64,000 nt of DNA, taken from NCBI GenBank assembly GCA_963817465.1, contig CAWFOP010000011.1:62001-126000 (forward strand), written 5' to 3'. Below the pieces are notes generated by a model, which was not told the DNA's origin, made no database searches, and saw nothing but the letters and a program-made list of their open reading frames with translations. Source of the DNA: CAMPKL01 sp963817465 (GTDB lineage Bacteria; Acidobacteriota; Terriglobia; Bryobacterales; UBA6623). The translations under genes were made by a program, and so were the position numbers. Positions 51,006 through 59,905 of the stretch are shown piece after piece (the first letter of the stretch is position 1; every line of letters starts with the position of its first letter).

Positions 51006-51924
51006 GTCCGGCCTCCAATTCGACCAACCGCGCGTCCACGATGCGGCCGAGCACGCGCCGCCCGGTTTCGAGATTGCGGCAGGCGATCAGCTCGCCGCGG
51101 CCGCCCGATTCCTCCGCGCGCGCCGGCGTCCTCAGCCGCACGGCGCCCATCTGGAGCGACAACTCGACCAGCGTCCCGCGCTCGACCAGGGGCGTGAAAT
51201 GGACGTCAGCGGCGCGCAGCGGCTCGCCGGCCTGGACCATCCGCCGCAGCTCGGGCTGCTCGGCGAGGCGGTCGGCGGAAAGCAATTCGTCGGGCGGAGC
51301 GGGGAAGAAGCCGCTCGCCTCGCTGACGTCCGCCTCGCCGAGCCGCGCGCCGGCGCGAAGCTCGCCGCGGGCGACGAGCCACGAGCCGCGCAGCCGCAGC
51401 GTCGCGCTGAGCGCCTCGACGCCCGAGCGCCCGCCCGGGTCCCGCCAACGCAGCCGCACCGGCCCCGGCTCGTTCAACTCGCGAGGCAGCGCCGTGACCT
51501 CCAAGTCGCCGACGCCCGCCGGCACGGCCCGCGCGGTGAAGCCGTGAAGCTCGATATCGATGTCGGCTAGGCGCAGGTTCTGCGAGCGCGCCGTCTCGCG
51601 GCGGATGGCCTCGATCACTTCGGCCTGGTTCAACAGCCGCGTCTTGCGCCGGATCAGCACGGCGTCAGGGAGCTCTTCGACGCCGGCTACCACGCCCGCG
51701 CCCGCGGCCCATCTGCCGAGCTCATAGCGGCTCACGCGCCGTACCACGCCCGGCGCGGGCGACCTCGCGAACGGGGTCGCGGGGTCGAGTCCGGCGAAAA
51801 GTTCCGCTACTTCGGCCAAGTCCCCGGCCGTCACCGTCGCGGATGCGACCTCCACCACGGGCTCGGCATGCATGGCCCCGCAGGCCGTTAACAACACAAT
51901 CAACGCTTTCTTCAATGGAGTCAC
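50995..51924 (-). CDS. flgA: FlgA, P-ring assembly chaperone
   Basis: 309 residues from ATG 51924. Sec signal peptide MTPLKKALIVLLTACGAMHA, then a SAF-like domain. The C-terminal part RRMVQAGEPLRAADVHFTPL and LVERGTLVELSLQMGAVRL is the conserved FlgA region; LGRIVDARLVELEAG closes the protein. FlgA assists FlgI P-ring assembly in the periplasm. The N-terminal half is longer than in E. coli. It is followed by flgH with an 11-base overlap. Confidence 0.9.
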   Translation of the reverse strand: MTPLKKALIVLLTACGAMHAEPVVEVASATVTAGDLAEVAELFAGLDPATPFARSPAPGVVRRVSRYELGRWAAGAGVVAGVEELPDAVLIRRKTRLLNQAEVIEAIRRETARSQNLRLADIDIELHGFTARAVPAGVGDLEVTALPRELNEPGPVRLRWRDPGGRSGVEALSATLRLRGSWLVARGELRAGARLGEADVSEASGFFPAPPDELLSADRLAEQPELRRMVQAGEPLRAADVHFTPLVERGTLVELSLQMGAVRLRTPARAEESGGRGELIACRNLETGRRVLGRIVDARLVELEAGHVF

Positions 51925-51926
51925 TC

Positions 51927-52718
51927 CTAGCGGCTCAGCGTGTTCGCTTCCTGATACATCTCGTCGGCCGCGCGCACGACGCGTGCGTTCGCCTCATACG
52001 CGCGCTGGCTCTGGATCATCTGAATGAACTCCTCGACCACGCTCACGTTCGAGCCTTCCAGGACGCCTTGCCGCAGGGCGCCGAGGCCTTCCTGACCGCC
52101 GGGATTGCCGACCACCGGGTCGCCCGAGGCTTCGGTGCGGCGGAACAGGTTGTTGCCGAGCGCCTTGAGCCCGGCGGGGTTTTGAAAGTCCGCGAGCTGC
52201 AACAGGCCGGCCTGCGTCGAGGTGTCTTGCCCCGGCAAGTTGTAGCTGACCGTGCCGTCGCCGCCGATCGTCACGTCCAGCGCCTCTCGCGGCAGGGTGA
52301 TGTTCGGCTCGAGCGGATCGCCGTTCGACGTCACGAGGTTCCCGTCGCGGTCCACATGCAGCGATCCGTCGCGGGTGTAGGCGATCTCGCCCGTCGGCAG
52401 CACGACCTGAAAGAAGCCCTTGCCTTCGATCACGACATCGAGCGGATTCTCGGTCACGATGAAATCGCCTTGCCGAAAAATCACCTCGTTCGAGACGACC
52501 CGCGTTCCCAAGCCAAGTTGCAAGCCGGCCGGGAAGGTCGTCTGCTGGCCTGACGCCGTTCCCGGCGTGACCAGGTTCTGGTACAGCAAGTCTTGAAACT
52601 GCACGCGGCGGTGCTTGAAGCCGGTGGTGTTGGCGTTCGCCAGGTTGTTGGCGACGTTGTCGACGTTCAACTGCTGCGCCACCATGCCGCTGGCCGCGCT
52701 GAAGAGTGCTCGTATCAC
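51927..52718 (-). CDS. flgG: Flagellar distal rod protein FlgG
   Basis: 263 residues from ATG 52718. The rod/hook signature SAASGMVAQQLNVDNVANNLANANTTGFK opens the protein; GFFQVVLPTGEIAYTRDGSLHVD is the central domain and the C-terminal signature EGSNVSVVEEFIQMIQSQRAYEANARV closes it. The order and length are those of FlgG. It builds the distal rod. It is 48 bases after flgF. Confidence 0.95.
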   Translation of the reverse strand: MIRALFSAASGMVAQQLNVDNVANNLANANTTGFKHRRVQFQDLLYQNLVTPGTASGQQTTFPAGLQLGLGTRVVSNEVIFRQGDFIVTENPLDVVIEGKGFFQVVLPTGEIAYTRDGSLHVDRDGNLVTSNGDPLEPNITLPREALDVTIGGDGTVSYNLPGQDTSTQAGLLQLADFQNPAGLKALGNNLFRRTEASGDPVVGNPGGQEGLGALRQGVLEGSNVSVVEEFIQMIQSQRAYEANARVVRAADEMYQEANTLSR

Positions 52719-52766
52719 TGCGGTGTTCTCCTTGCCTTGCTCATTGCGGGTTCATTGCGGACCTTT

Positions 52767-53507
52767 TCATCGCACGCGAGCCAGGCGCTCGACGGCTTGG
52801 CCCTCCATCTGATCGCCGGCCAGGGTCGCGGCGCGCCTCAGCAGCTCGAAGTGCCGGTTGGCTTCGATCAGCCGGACGGCCGCTTCCGGCACGCTCACGT
52901 TCGAGCCTTCCAACCGGCCTTGGTTCACCGTGGACGCGCTCGCCGGCTGCGCCTCGACCCCCGCGGGAGCGGCGAAGTAGCTGTGACCCGCCTTGCGCAG
53001 CACGGCGGGCCGCTCAAACTCGAACAGGCCGATGCGGCCGACCGGCGCGTCGCCGACTTTGATTTCTCCGGTCGCGGAAATCTCGACCGCGCCGCCGCTC
53101 GGAACGACCATGCGCTCGCCGCCCTCATCGAGCACGGGCAGACCGTCGGCGGTTCGCAGCACGCCCTCGGCGTCGGTCGAGAAGCCGCCGTTGCGCGTAT
53201 AGAGCTTTCCCGCCGATGCTTCGACGGCGAAGAAGCCGGGACCGGTGATCGCCAGGTCCAACGGCGCGTGCGTCTCCTCCAGCGGTCCCTGTCGAAAGTC
53301 CGTCCGGCTGGCTTCGGCGTAAGGCATGGCGGTTGCATCGCCCGTCCGCGGATCGGGCCGGGCGACGGCCGACTCAAACAGGCGGTAGAACTCCTGATCG
53401 GCTTTGAAGCCGGGCGCGGCGGCGTTGGCGATGTTGTTGCCCAGCACCTCTAGGCTCTCCATGCGGGCGCGCATGCCGGCGGCGGTCGTGAGGACGGCGG
53501 GGTTCAT
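52767..53507 (-). CDS. flgF: Flagellar proximal rod protein FlgF
   Basis: 246 residues from ATG 53507; the open frame extends upstream, but a sigma-54-like element ends 13 bases before this ATG. The rod signature AAGMRARMESLEVLGNNIANAAAPGFK and the C-terminal EGSNVSVPEAAVRLIEANRHFE are present; FFAVEASAGKLYTRNGGFS is the central domain. FlgF is distinguished from FlgG by its shorter length and first position. It starts the minus-strand rod-ring operon and is divergent from fliK. Confidence 0.9.
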   Translation of the reverse strand: MNPAVLTTAAGMRARMESLEVLGNNIANAAAPGFKADQEFYRLFESAVARPDPRTGDATAMPYAEASRTDFRQGPLEETHAPLDLAITGPGFFAVEASAGKLYTRNGGFSTDAEGVLRTADGLPVLDEGGERMVVPSGGAVEISATGEIKVGDAPVGRIGLFEFERPAVLRKAGHSYFAAPAGVEAQPASASTVNQGRLEGSNVSVPEAAVRLIEANRHFELLRRAATLAGDQMEGQAVERLARVR

Positions 53508-53518
53508 GACAGGCGGTA

Positions 53519-53534
53519 ATGCACGCGGCGGGCC
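53519..53534 (-). promoter_or_regulatory. Sigma-54-like -24/-12 element before flgF
   Basis: On the minus strand GGCCC-N6-TGCAT has the GG-N10-GC spacing of sigma-54 promoters and ends 11 bases before ATG 53507. The predicted transcription start would be 2 bases before the ATG. The -24 T and the inner bases are not conserved, so this is tentative. Confidence 0.4.
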
Positions 53535-53670
53535 GCTCGTAAGTCGTTGAAAACGCGCTAGGGCGGTGGGCCGTGATCCCGACAGGGTTTTGGCGCGTGT
53601 CAGGTTCTTGCCGCCGGGCGGAGGGCGCAAGCGGGCGAGAAGCGCGGCGTTTTGAATGACTTGCGCCTAT

Positions 53671-53686
53671 GGCCCAGCGCATGCAT
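53671..53686 (+). promoter_or_regulatory. Sigma-54-like -24/-12 element before fliK
   Basis: GGCCC-N6-TGCAT, preceded by T, repeats on the plus strand in the same position relative to the fliK start as the copy in front of flgF. GG-N10-GC is kept and the predicted start is 4 bases before GTG 53700. The two copies face away from each other within 168 bases. Confidence 0.4.
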
Positions 53687-53699
53687 CGGTCCGAGCGAC

Positions 53700-55709
53700 G
53701 TGACCGCCGCGCCGCTCCAATCCGCAAACGCCTTGACGCCGGCCGCCGCTGCCGTAGGGCGCAAACAAGGCGAGGAGCCGACAGGCGCCGCGAGCGACTT
53801 TTTGGCCTTCTTCGCCGCGCTGCTGCAAGCTGTCTCAGGCCAAGCGGACGAGGCGGATACGGACCAGCACGAGCCGCAGGATGCTCTCGACGCCGTCGTC
53901 GGGGCGTTCGGCGGGCTCCCGCAACAGAGCCCGCCGCAACCGAGCATGTCTGTGTTGCTCCGCGAACCGGGACTCGCGACCGAGTCGACGATGTCAGCCG
54001 ATCCGGACCCTCCCGAAGCCGAGCTGGCCAAGCCGACCGAGACAGCCAAGCCGACCGAGACAGCCGAGCCGGCCGAGACAGCCGAGCCGGATCAGGCGGA
54101 TCGCCCTGCGGTGACCCCGGCGGCGAAAACGGCTGTCGAGCCCAGCGCTCCGCACGTCGAGCCAGCCCCACAGCCGGCCCAGGCGGAAGGACGCTTACAG
54201 GCCGGATTTCCACAGCTTGTGGAAATCTTCGATCCGGGCGATTCGGCTGCGATTCCGGCGGTCGCTGTCGCCGCGGCTAGCGAACCGCGGCGCGAGCCGG
54301 TCGAGGACCGCGCGGAGATGGCGGACTCGGCCGAAACGGCGGCGGAGCTCCTGTCGCAAGCAGGGGGAGGCGGCGCCCAAGCCGCCGAACCGCAGGTCAA
54401 AGCTCACCCGTCGAGCGCCTGGCGTGAACGGCAAGCCGGCCCTCGGCAATTCTTGATTCACGACTCGATGAATCGTCTTGAACAATCTGATAAAAAGCGA
54501 GTTAAAGATCGCACGTCTCTCACTGCTGCGAGCGACGATGCGGCCGCCAGGTCGGCGCTTCCGGCCTTCGCCGCCGCCGCCCAGGGCCCCGGCCGGGACT
54601 CGGCTCCACCCGCCGCCGAGGCCCAGCCGGCCGCTCGCGAAGCCGCCGTCCAGGCCGCTCCGCCGAAGTCGGAGGCCCCGCCCGCGACGCCTTCCAAGCG
54701 TGCTTTCGACGCCGTCACCCTCGAGCTCACACGTTCGGCAGGCCCATCGGCGCCGGCGCGAGCGGTGGCTTTTCCACAGATATCCACAGCCGCGTCACAT
54801 CCGCCCGTGGACGGTGCGCCTCCGCCTGCCCCGACCGAAACCGGGCGGCCCGAAGCGGCCCCTCAGGTTCCTCGCTCGGACCCGGCGCCGACAGCCGCCA
54901 CGGTTGAATTGGGACGCCAAGCGGTCACCCAAGCGGTTGCCGTCGGCGAGAACCGCGCCCGCGAAAAGACCGTCGGCGAGAAACATCGGGTCGATCCGCG
55001 GCGACCGACGCCCGCGACGACCGACGCGCAGCCGCGGGATCGCGAGCGCCTGCCGCTGACAGCGTCTGCGCCGGCCAAGGTCCGGCCGATCGTCGCCGCC
55101 GCGAACGTTCAACTCGCGGCCAAGTCCGACGCCGAGCCCGCCGCCAATAAGCCTGACTCACGGCCCGCCGCACCCCCGACGCTCGGGACCGTGACATCGG
55201 CCATGCCTCAGGCGGAGCGGCCGGAAGCGACGCCCTCGGGGACTGCCGGCGCCCCGAAGCCGACCCTGCCGCCGGCGCCCCCCGAGCCCGTCGATCGCGT
55301 TCTCGAAGCCGCTTCGCTGCGTCGTCAAGCCGGCCGTTACGACCTCGACCTCATCGTGCGCGACAACGAAATCGGCCGCGTCGCGGTCCGCATCGTCGAA
55401 CATGGCGGCCGCCTCAACGCCGTGCTGCGAGCCGACGACCCTCGCACGGCGCGGGCGCTTTCCGACAACGCTTCCGCACTGCTCGATTCCTTGCGGCAAC
55501 GGGGACTCCAACCCGACCACCGCCCCGATTCTCGCGACGCCCCGGGCGCCGCCGCCTACGACTCGCGGCCGGGCGAGGAGCAACGCGAACAGCAGCGGCG
55601 CCGCTCCCGGCAACCCGACGGACGCCGCCACATCCGCGTGCGGGGTGGCGGCCGCGCCTTCAACAGCACGCTCTACGGCTTTCAAGACCTAGGAGGACAC
55701 TCACGATGA
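53700..55709 (+). CDS. fliK: Flagellar hook-length control protein FliK
   Basis: 669 residues from GTG 53700, chosen because the sigma-54-like element ends 13 bases upstream; the frame is also open from TTG 53652. The N-terminal two thirds are Pro/Ala/Glu-rich and disordered, as in FliK molecular rulers, with a short tandem repeat at 54027-54089. The C-terminal 110 residues form the FliK switch domain: RYDLDLIVRDNEIGRVAVRI, then ALSDNASALLDSLRQRGLQP. FliK measures hook length and switches the export gate from hook to filament. It overlaps flgD by ATGA. Confidence 0.88.
   Translation: MTAAPLQSANALTPAAAAVGRKQGEEPTGAASDFLAFFAALLQAVSGQADEADTDQHEPQDALDAVVGAFGGLPQQSPPQPSMSVLLREPGLATESTMSADPDPPEAELAKPTETAKPTETAEPAETAEPDQADRPAVTPAAKTAVEPSAPHVEPAPQPAQAEGRLQAGFPQLVEIFDPGDSAAIPAVAVAAASEPRREPVEDRAEMADSAETAAELLSQAGGGGAQAAEPQVKAHPSSAWRERQAGPRQFLIHDSMNRLEQSDKKRVKDRTSLTAASDDAAARSALPAFAAAAQGPGRDSAPPAAEAQPAAREAAVQAAPPKSEAPPATPSKRAFDAVTLELTRSAGPSAPARAVAFPQISTAASHPPVDGAPPPAPTETGRPEAAPQVPRSDPAPTAATVELGRQAVTQAVAVGENRAREKTVGEKHRVDPRRPTPATTDAQPRDRERLPLTASAPAKVRPIVAAANVQLAAKSDAEPAANKPDSRPAAPPTLGTVTSAMPQAERPEATPSGTAGAPKPTLPPAPPEPVDRVLEAASLRRQAGRYDLDLIVRDNEIGRVAVRIVEHGGRLNAVLRADDPRTARALSDNASALLDSLRQRGLQPDHRPDSRDAPGAAAYDSRPGEEQREQQRRRSRQPDGRRHIRVRGGGRAFNSTLYGFQDLGGHSR
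54027..54089 (+). repeat. 18-base tandem repeat inside fliK
   Basis: GCCAAGCCGACCGAGACA occurs twice exactly, then once with changes and once partly, giving an AKPTET-type peptide repeat. It lies in the disordered region and could vary in copy number, which would alter the length of the FliK ruler. Confidence 0.8.
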
Positions 55710-56011
55710 CCGCCAACCCAGTCGGCGCATCCGCCGCGGCGTCCGGCGCCGCAGACAAGCCCCGAAGCGCCCTCGCCTTCGGCGATCGCGCCGACTCCCA
55801 AACATTTCTGCAACTTCTAGTGGCGCAGATCAAGAACCAAGATCCGCTCTCGCCGCAGGACCCGACCGCCTTCATGAGCCAGCTCGCCGAGTTCAGCTCG
55901 CTCGAGCAACTGATCTCCATCAACGACAGGCTCGGGCTCGTCGCTGACGCAGCCTCCTCCGCGCCGTCGAATGCCACGGCCGACTCAGCAACCGATTCAC
56001 AACAGGAGTAA
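55706..56011 (+). CDS. flgD: Hook-capping protein FlgD, short form
   Basis: 101 residues from ATG 55706, with AGGAGG 10 bases upstream. The N-terminal region TFLQLLVAQIKNQDPLSPQD and PTAFMSQLAEFSSLEQLISIN is the conserved FlgD start, but the C-terminal Fn3/Tudor-like domains are absent. FlgD caps the growing hook. The short form is known in several phyla. It overlaps fliK by ATGA and is followed by flgE after 8 bases. Confidence 0.93.
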   Translation: MTANPVGASAAASGAADKPRSALAFGDRADSQTFLQLLVAQIKNQDPLSPQDPTAFMSQLAEFSSLEQLISINDRLGLVADAASSAPSNATADSATDSQQE

Positions 56012-56019
56012 CTCGCAAA

Positions 56020-57336
56020 ATGCCAAGTGCGTTCTTTACCGGACTATCCGGACTACGCGCCCATTCCAGGGCCGTCGAGGTCGTCGCCAACAATCTGGCG
56101 AACCTCAATACGATCTCGTTCAAAGGGAGCCGATCGGATTTTCGCGATCTGTTCTACCAGAACATCGGCCAGAGCCGATCCGGCGTCGCCTCTCAAGTCG
56201 GCATCGGCACCTCGCCGGTCACCGTTTCCAAGCGCTTCGAGCAAGGCACGATCCAAAGCTCGGGCGGATTGCTCGACGCGGCGGTGCAGGGCGAGGGCTT
56301 TTTCATCGTCAAGGACGACGACTTGGTGCAATACACACGCGCCGGCAATTTTCAGCTCAATACCGACCAAGAGCTGGTCACGATCAACGGCGAATCCGTG
56401 CAGGGCTGGGTGCGCCGCAACGGCCAAGTCAACACGCTGACCGAGCCGCAGAGCATCACGCTGCAAGGCAACGACCGCATCGAGCCGACCGCCACGACCG
56501 TGCTTTCGATTTCCGCCAACCTGCAGAGCGATTCGGTCGAGGCGTTCTCGCGACCGATTCAAATATTCGACTCGCTCGGCAGCCCGCACGTGCTGACGCT
56601 GACCTTTACGCCCACCACTCCGACCGGCTCAAACGCCAACGCTTTCACGGTCACCGCCACGCTGCAGGCGTCGGAGCTGGTCGACACGAGCGCCACGCCT
56701 CCGACGCCTGCGGTAGCCGACGGCAATATCATCCTCAACACCTTGCAACCGCTGGTCCTCGAGTTCGGCCCCGACGGCGCCCTCGACACCACCGGACTGA
56801 CCGGGACGCCGCTGTCGATCACGCTCGACATGGCCTCTAACAACCTCGGCTACGCCAACGGCGCCGACGCCGCGGTGACGCTCGATTGGCAGGTTGCCGA
56901 CGACCTGGGCCAGACGAAGCTCACGAGCGTCGCGGCGCCCTCGGCCGTAACCGACATCTTTCAAAACGGCTCCGCCTCGGCGGAGTTGCTTTCGATTTCG
57001 GTGGCCGACGCGGGCAAGATCAATGGCATCTATTCCGACGGCCGCACGCTGCTGCTGGCGCAACTGGCGCTGGCGCGCTTCACCAATCCGCAAGCGCTGC
57101 AAGCCACGGGCAACAACAACTACGTCGCGACGACGTCGGCGGGGCTGCCTATTTCCGGCCCCGCGAATACCGCCGGCCTCGGGTCGATCGTAGGCCTATC
57201 GCTTGAAACGTCTAACGTCGATATTGCTCAGGAGTTCACGAACCTTCTGACGTACCAGCGCGGTTTCCAGGCCAACTCGCGAGTCATCACCACAGCCGAC
57301 GAGCTGAACCAGGAGGCCTTGAATCTGAAGCGATAG
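56020..57336 (+). CDS. flgE: Flagellar hook protein FlgE
   Basis: 438 residues from ATG 56020. The N-terminal rod/hook signature LSGLRAHSRAVEVVANNLANLNTISFKG, then VQGEGFFIVKDDDLVQYTRAGNF, a variable beta domain at residues 170-290, and the C-terminal ETSNVDIAQEFTNLLTYQRGFQANSRVI all fit FlgE. It builds the curved hook. The last 10 codons overlap a short imperfect direct repeat (CTGAAGCGAT twice, 14 bases apart) near the stop. Confidence 0.95.
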   Translation: MPSAFFTGLSGLRAHSRAVEVVANNLANLNTISFKGSRSDFRDLFYQNIGQSRSGVASQVGIGTSPVTVSKRFEQGTIQSSGGLLDAAVQGEGFFIVKDDDLVQYTRAGNFQLNTDQELVTINGESVQGWVRRNGQVNTLTEPQSITLQGNDRIEPTATTVLSISANLQSDSVEAFSRPIQIFDSLGSPHVLTLTFTPTTPTGSNANAFTVTATLQASELVDTSATPPTPAVADGNIILNTLQPLVLEFGPDGALDTTGLTGTPLSITLDMASNNLGYANGADAAVTLDWQVADDLGQTKLTSVAAPSAVTDIFQNGSASAELLSISVADAGKINGIYSDGRTLLLAQLALARFTNPQALQATGNNNYVATTSAGLPISGPANTAGLGSIVGLSLETSNVDIAQEFTNLLTYQRGFQANSRVITTADELNQEALNLKR

Positions 57337-57407
57337 ACCTGAAGCGATGGATTCGAAGCGAGAACTCGCTGTGAAGACAAGCCGGCGCAGCGCCGCCGAG
57401 GCAGGGA

Positions 57408-57788
57408 ATGGCTGAGCAATCCCAGAAATCGACTGACGATCATTTAGCGGCCGACCCCGGCGGCGCGGCCAGCGTCTCCGAGCGTCGGGCCGAGCCCGAT
57501 GTTCCGGGAAAAGACAAGGATCTAGCTCGGTTCGCGGACATCCCGCTCGAGCTGGGAGTTCAACTCGATCGCCGCCGGATTTCGGTCCGCGATGTGCTCG
57601 GCCTAGACGAAGGCGCCCTGATTCGCCTAGGCCGGTCCGCCGGCGAGAACGTCGACTTGCTGCTTCACGGCGTCCTCGCCGGGAGCGGCGAGATTGTCGT
57701 GATCGACGAGATGGTCGGCTTGCGCATCACCGACATCTATTCCGACGGCGGGCCTTGGGAGGCGGGATGGCGTCGACCCCGGCTCTAA
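57408..57788 (+). CDS. fliN: Flagellar motor switch protein FliN
   Basis: 126 residues from ATG 57408, after GCAGGGA. The N-terminal 40 residues are acidic and disordered, then the SpoA/SPOA domain FADIPLELGVQLDRRRISVRDVLGL and LLLHGVLAGSGEIVVIDEMVGLRITDI matches FliN. FliN forms the lower C-ring of the switch complex. FliM and FliG are not in this window. It overlaps fliO by 22 bases. Confidence 0.92.
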   Translation: MAEQSQKSTDDHLAADPGGAASVSERRAEPDVPGKDKDLARFADIPLELGVQLDRRRISVRDVLGLDEGALIRLGRSAGENVDLLLHGVLAGSGEIVVIDEMVGLRITDIYSDGGPWEAGWRRPRL

Positions 57789-58066
57789 TCGCGCTCTGCG
57801 TGCTTGCCGCGGCCGCGCTGTTGCTGCTGCGCAAGCACGAAAGTCTGCGCCGGGGCGGTCGCCTCGATGTCGTCGAGACCTCCCGTTTGGGCCCCAACGC
57901 CGCGGTCGCCGTGGTGCGCGCCGGTCGCCGCTACTTTCTCATCGCGTCCGCCTCTTCGGCGGTTACGAATGTGGCCGAGCTCGACGCCCGGGACTGGGCC
58001 GACCAACCCGCCCAAGCCGTCGTTCCGACGGACCATGCGGCGGCCGCGAGCGCGAGGGGCGTCTAG
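57767..58066 (+). CDS. fliO: Flagellar export protein FliO
   Basis: 99 residues from ATG 57767, preceded by GGGAGG. One membrane helix (LIALCVLAAAALLLL) is followed by a short basic linker and the FliO C-terminal domain (RLDVVETSRLGPNAAVAVVR, then GRRYFLIASASSAVTNVAEL). FliO helps assemble FliP in the export gate. FliO proteins are poorly conserved, but the position between fliN and fliP is decisive. It overlaps fliN by 22 bases. Confidence 0.88.
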   Translation: MASTPALIALCVLAAAALLLLRKHESLRRGGRLDVVETSRLGPNAAVAVVRAGRRYFLIASASSAVTNVAELDARDWADQPAQAVVPTDHAAAASARGV

Positions 58067-58069
58067 GCG

Positions 58070-58840
58070 GTGTCGAGGAGGTTGCGTCGATTCTTGATTC
58101 TGGTCACGATCGGCGTCGGCCTGGCCGCCGCGCCGGCCGCCGCTCAAACCGCGCCGACTCCGCCCGCGCCTCCGCTGATTCCGGACATCCATTTGGTGGG
58201 CCCGTCCGGCGAGATCGGCCTGCCGTTGCAAATCATTCTGTTGTTGACGCTGCTGACCGCTGTTCCTCTCGTGCTCGCGTCACTGACGCCTTTCTTGCGC
58301 ATCGTCGTCGTGCTGCATTTCTTGCGGCAAGCGATCGGAACTCAGACCGCCCCCGGCAATCAAACACTGCTCGGATTGGCGCTGTTTCTGACGCTGGTGC
58401 TGATGCGGCCGGTCGGCGACCAAATCTACAACCAAGCGATCGAACCCCTGCGCAACGGCGAAATCAGTCAGTACCAGGCCTTCGACGCCGCGCTTGTGCC
58501 GCTGCGGCAGTACCTGAGCCGCTTCGTCCGCGAGAAGGACGTGGCGTTGTTCCTGGACATCACCGGCAAGCCGCGTCCCAACAATCCGGAAGACCTCGAT
58601 CTCACCGTTCTCGCGCCGGCCTATATGCTCTCCGAGCTCAAGACGGCGTTCCAAATCGGCGCCGTCCTGTTCTTGCCGTTCCTCATCATCGACCTGCTGG
58701 TCGCTTCGGTGACGCTTTCTCTGGGCATGATCCAGCTTCCGCCGGTCATGCTCTCGACACCCTTCAAACTGTTGCTTTTCGTGCTGGTCGACGGCTGGAA
58801 TCTGGTCGTCGGCTCGCTGATTCGAGGCTTCCACCCATGA
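58070..58840 (+). CDS. fliP: Flagellar export gate protein FliP
   Basis: 256 residues from GTG 58070. A signal peptide (VTIGVGLAAAPAAAQ) is followed by the FliP helices: LPLQIILLLTLLTAVPLVLASLTPFLRI, then LALFLTLVLMRPVGDQI and KTAFQIGAVLFLPFLIIDLLVASVT. FliP forms the pore of the flagellar type III export gate. Length and motifs are normal, including the Met-gate region. It overlaps fliQ by ATGA. Confidence 0.94.
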   Translation: MSRRLRRFLILVTIGVGLAAAPAAAQTAPTPPAPPLIPDIHLVGPSGEIGLPLQIILLLTLLTAVPLVLASLTPFLRIVVVLHFLRQAIGTQTAPGNQTLLGLALFLTLVLMRPVGDQIYNQAIEPLRNGEISQYQAFDAALVPLRQYLSRFVREKDVALFLDITGKPRPNNPEDLDLTVLAPAYMLSELKTAFQIGAVLFLPFLIIDLLVASVTLSLGMIQLPPVMLSTPFKLLLFVLVDGWNLVVGSLIRGFHP

Positions 58841-59106
58841 CGCCCGAGACCGCGGTGCAAGTGATACGCGAGGCTTTCTGGATCACGCTGGTTACCGGCG
58901 GGCCGGTGCTGGCGATCGCCTTCGTCGGCGGCATCCTCGTCAGCCTGGTTCAGATCCTGACGTCGATGCAAGACCCGGCCTTCAATACGGTCCCGCGCCT
59001 GCTCATCTTTCTCGGCGCGCTGATGCTTCTGCTGCCGTGGATGGCGATGCGCCTGATCTCGTACAGCGAACGCCTGCTGGGCGGCCTCGATCACTTCGCG
59101 CGCTAG
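58837..59106 (+). CDS. fliQ: Flagellar export gate protein FliQ
   Basis: 89 residues with two membrane helices: LVTGGPVLAIAFVGGILVSLVQI and TVPRLLIFLGALMLLLPWMA. The segment SLVQILTSMQDPAFNTVPR is the FliQ signature. FliQ packs around FliP/FliR in the export gate. It overlaps fliP by ATGA and is followed by fliR after 10 bases with a GGAG site. Confidence 0.95.
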   Translation: MTPETAVQVIREAFWITLVTGGPVLAIAFVGGILVSLVQILTSMQDPAFNTVPRLLIFLGALMLLLPWMAMRLISYSERLLGGLDHFAR

Positions 59107-59116
59107 GAGAACGCGA

Positions 59117-59902
59117 GTGTCCTTCGAGGTTCTCGCCGCGTTGCTGGTCAACTTCGCGCTCTTGTCGCTGCGCATGGCGGCGCTGACGGTTTTTATTCCG
59201 CTTCCGGGCTCGAACCGCATGGTGTCGACGTCGCGCGTCGGGCTCGCCCTTGCCCTCAGCGCCGTGCTTGCGCCGCTGGCTCGCACGGATCTCGACCCCT
59301 CGTGGATGTCCGGCGGCCCCGCCGCGTGGTCGCTCGTTGCCTTGAGCGCATCCGAGGTCGCACTCGGCGTCGGCATGGGCTGCGCTGTGCGGCTGCTGCT
59401 CGAGTCTTTCGGCTTGGCGGCGCAGGCGCTGGGTTTTCAGGCCGGGTATTCGTACGTCAACACGGTCGACCCGACAAGCGAAGTCGACGCCTCGATCCTG
59501 AACGTCCTGCTGGCGCTGCTCGCGAGCCTGCTGTTTCTAGCGCTCGACCTGCACCTGTTCGTGATCAAAGCCTTGGCGGAGAGTCTGGAAGCGATTCCCC
59601 TTGGGACGTTCGCCGCTCGTCCCATTCACGCCGAGCTGATGATCAGGCTCGGCGGAGCGATGTTCGCCGCGGCGTTGCGGCTGGCGCTGCCGGTGATGGC
59701 GATTCTGCTGCTCATCGATCTGACGCTCGGCCTGCTCAATCAAGTCAACAGTCGCCTGCAACTGCTCACCCTTTCGTTTTCGCTCAAGATCGTCACCGCA
59801 GCGGCGGCGCTCTATGCGACGCTGCCGCTGAGCGTCAAAATCTTTCGCGGCTTGTCGGAGAACATGGCCGAGCTGCTGCTCAGCCTGCTGCGGTCGAGGT
59901 AG
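59117..59902 (+). CDS. fliR: Flagellar export gate protein FliR
   Basis: 261 residues from GTG 59117, preceded by AGGAGA. The protein has about six membrane helices with MAALTVFIPLPGSNRMVSTSRVG near the N-terminus, then GFQAGYSYVNTVDPTSEVDA, matching FliR. The C-terminal PVMAILLLIDLTLGLLNQVN is also typical. FliR is the single-copy gate component. flhB follows 3 bases later. Confidence 0.93.
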   Translation: MSFEVLAALLVNFALLSLRMAALTVFIPLPGSNRMVSTSRVGLALALSAVLAPLARTDLDPSWMSGGPAAWSLVALSASEVALGVGMGCAVRLLLESFGLAAQALGFQAGYSYVNTVDPTSEVDASILNVLLALLASLLFLALDLHLFVIKALAESLEAIPLGTFAARPIHAELMIRLGGAMFAAALRLALPVMAILLLIDLTLGLLNQVNSRLQLLTLSFSLKIVTAAAALYATLPLSVKIFRGLSENMAELLLSLLRSR

Positions 59903-59905
59903 CAC

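Noticed and set aside
53652..53699. TTG 53652 as the start of fliK
   Set aside because: The sigma-54-like element lies downstream of it and there is no ribosome site; GTG 53700 fits better. The choice is not certain.
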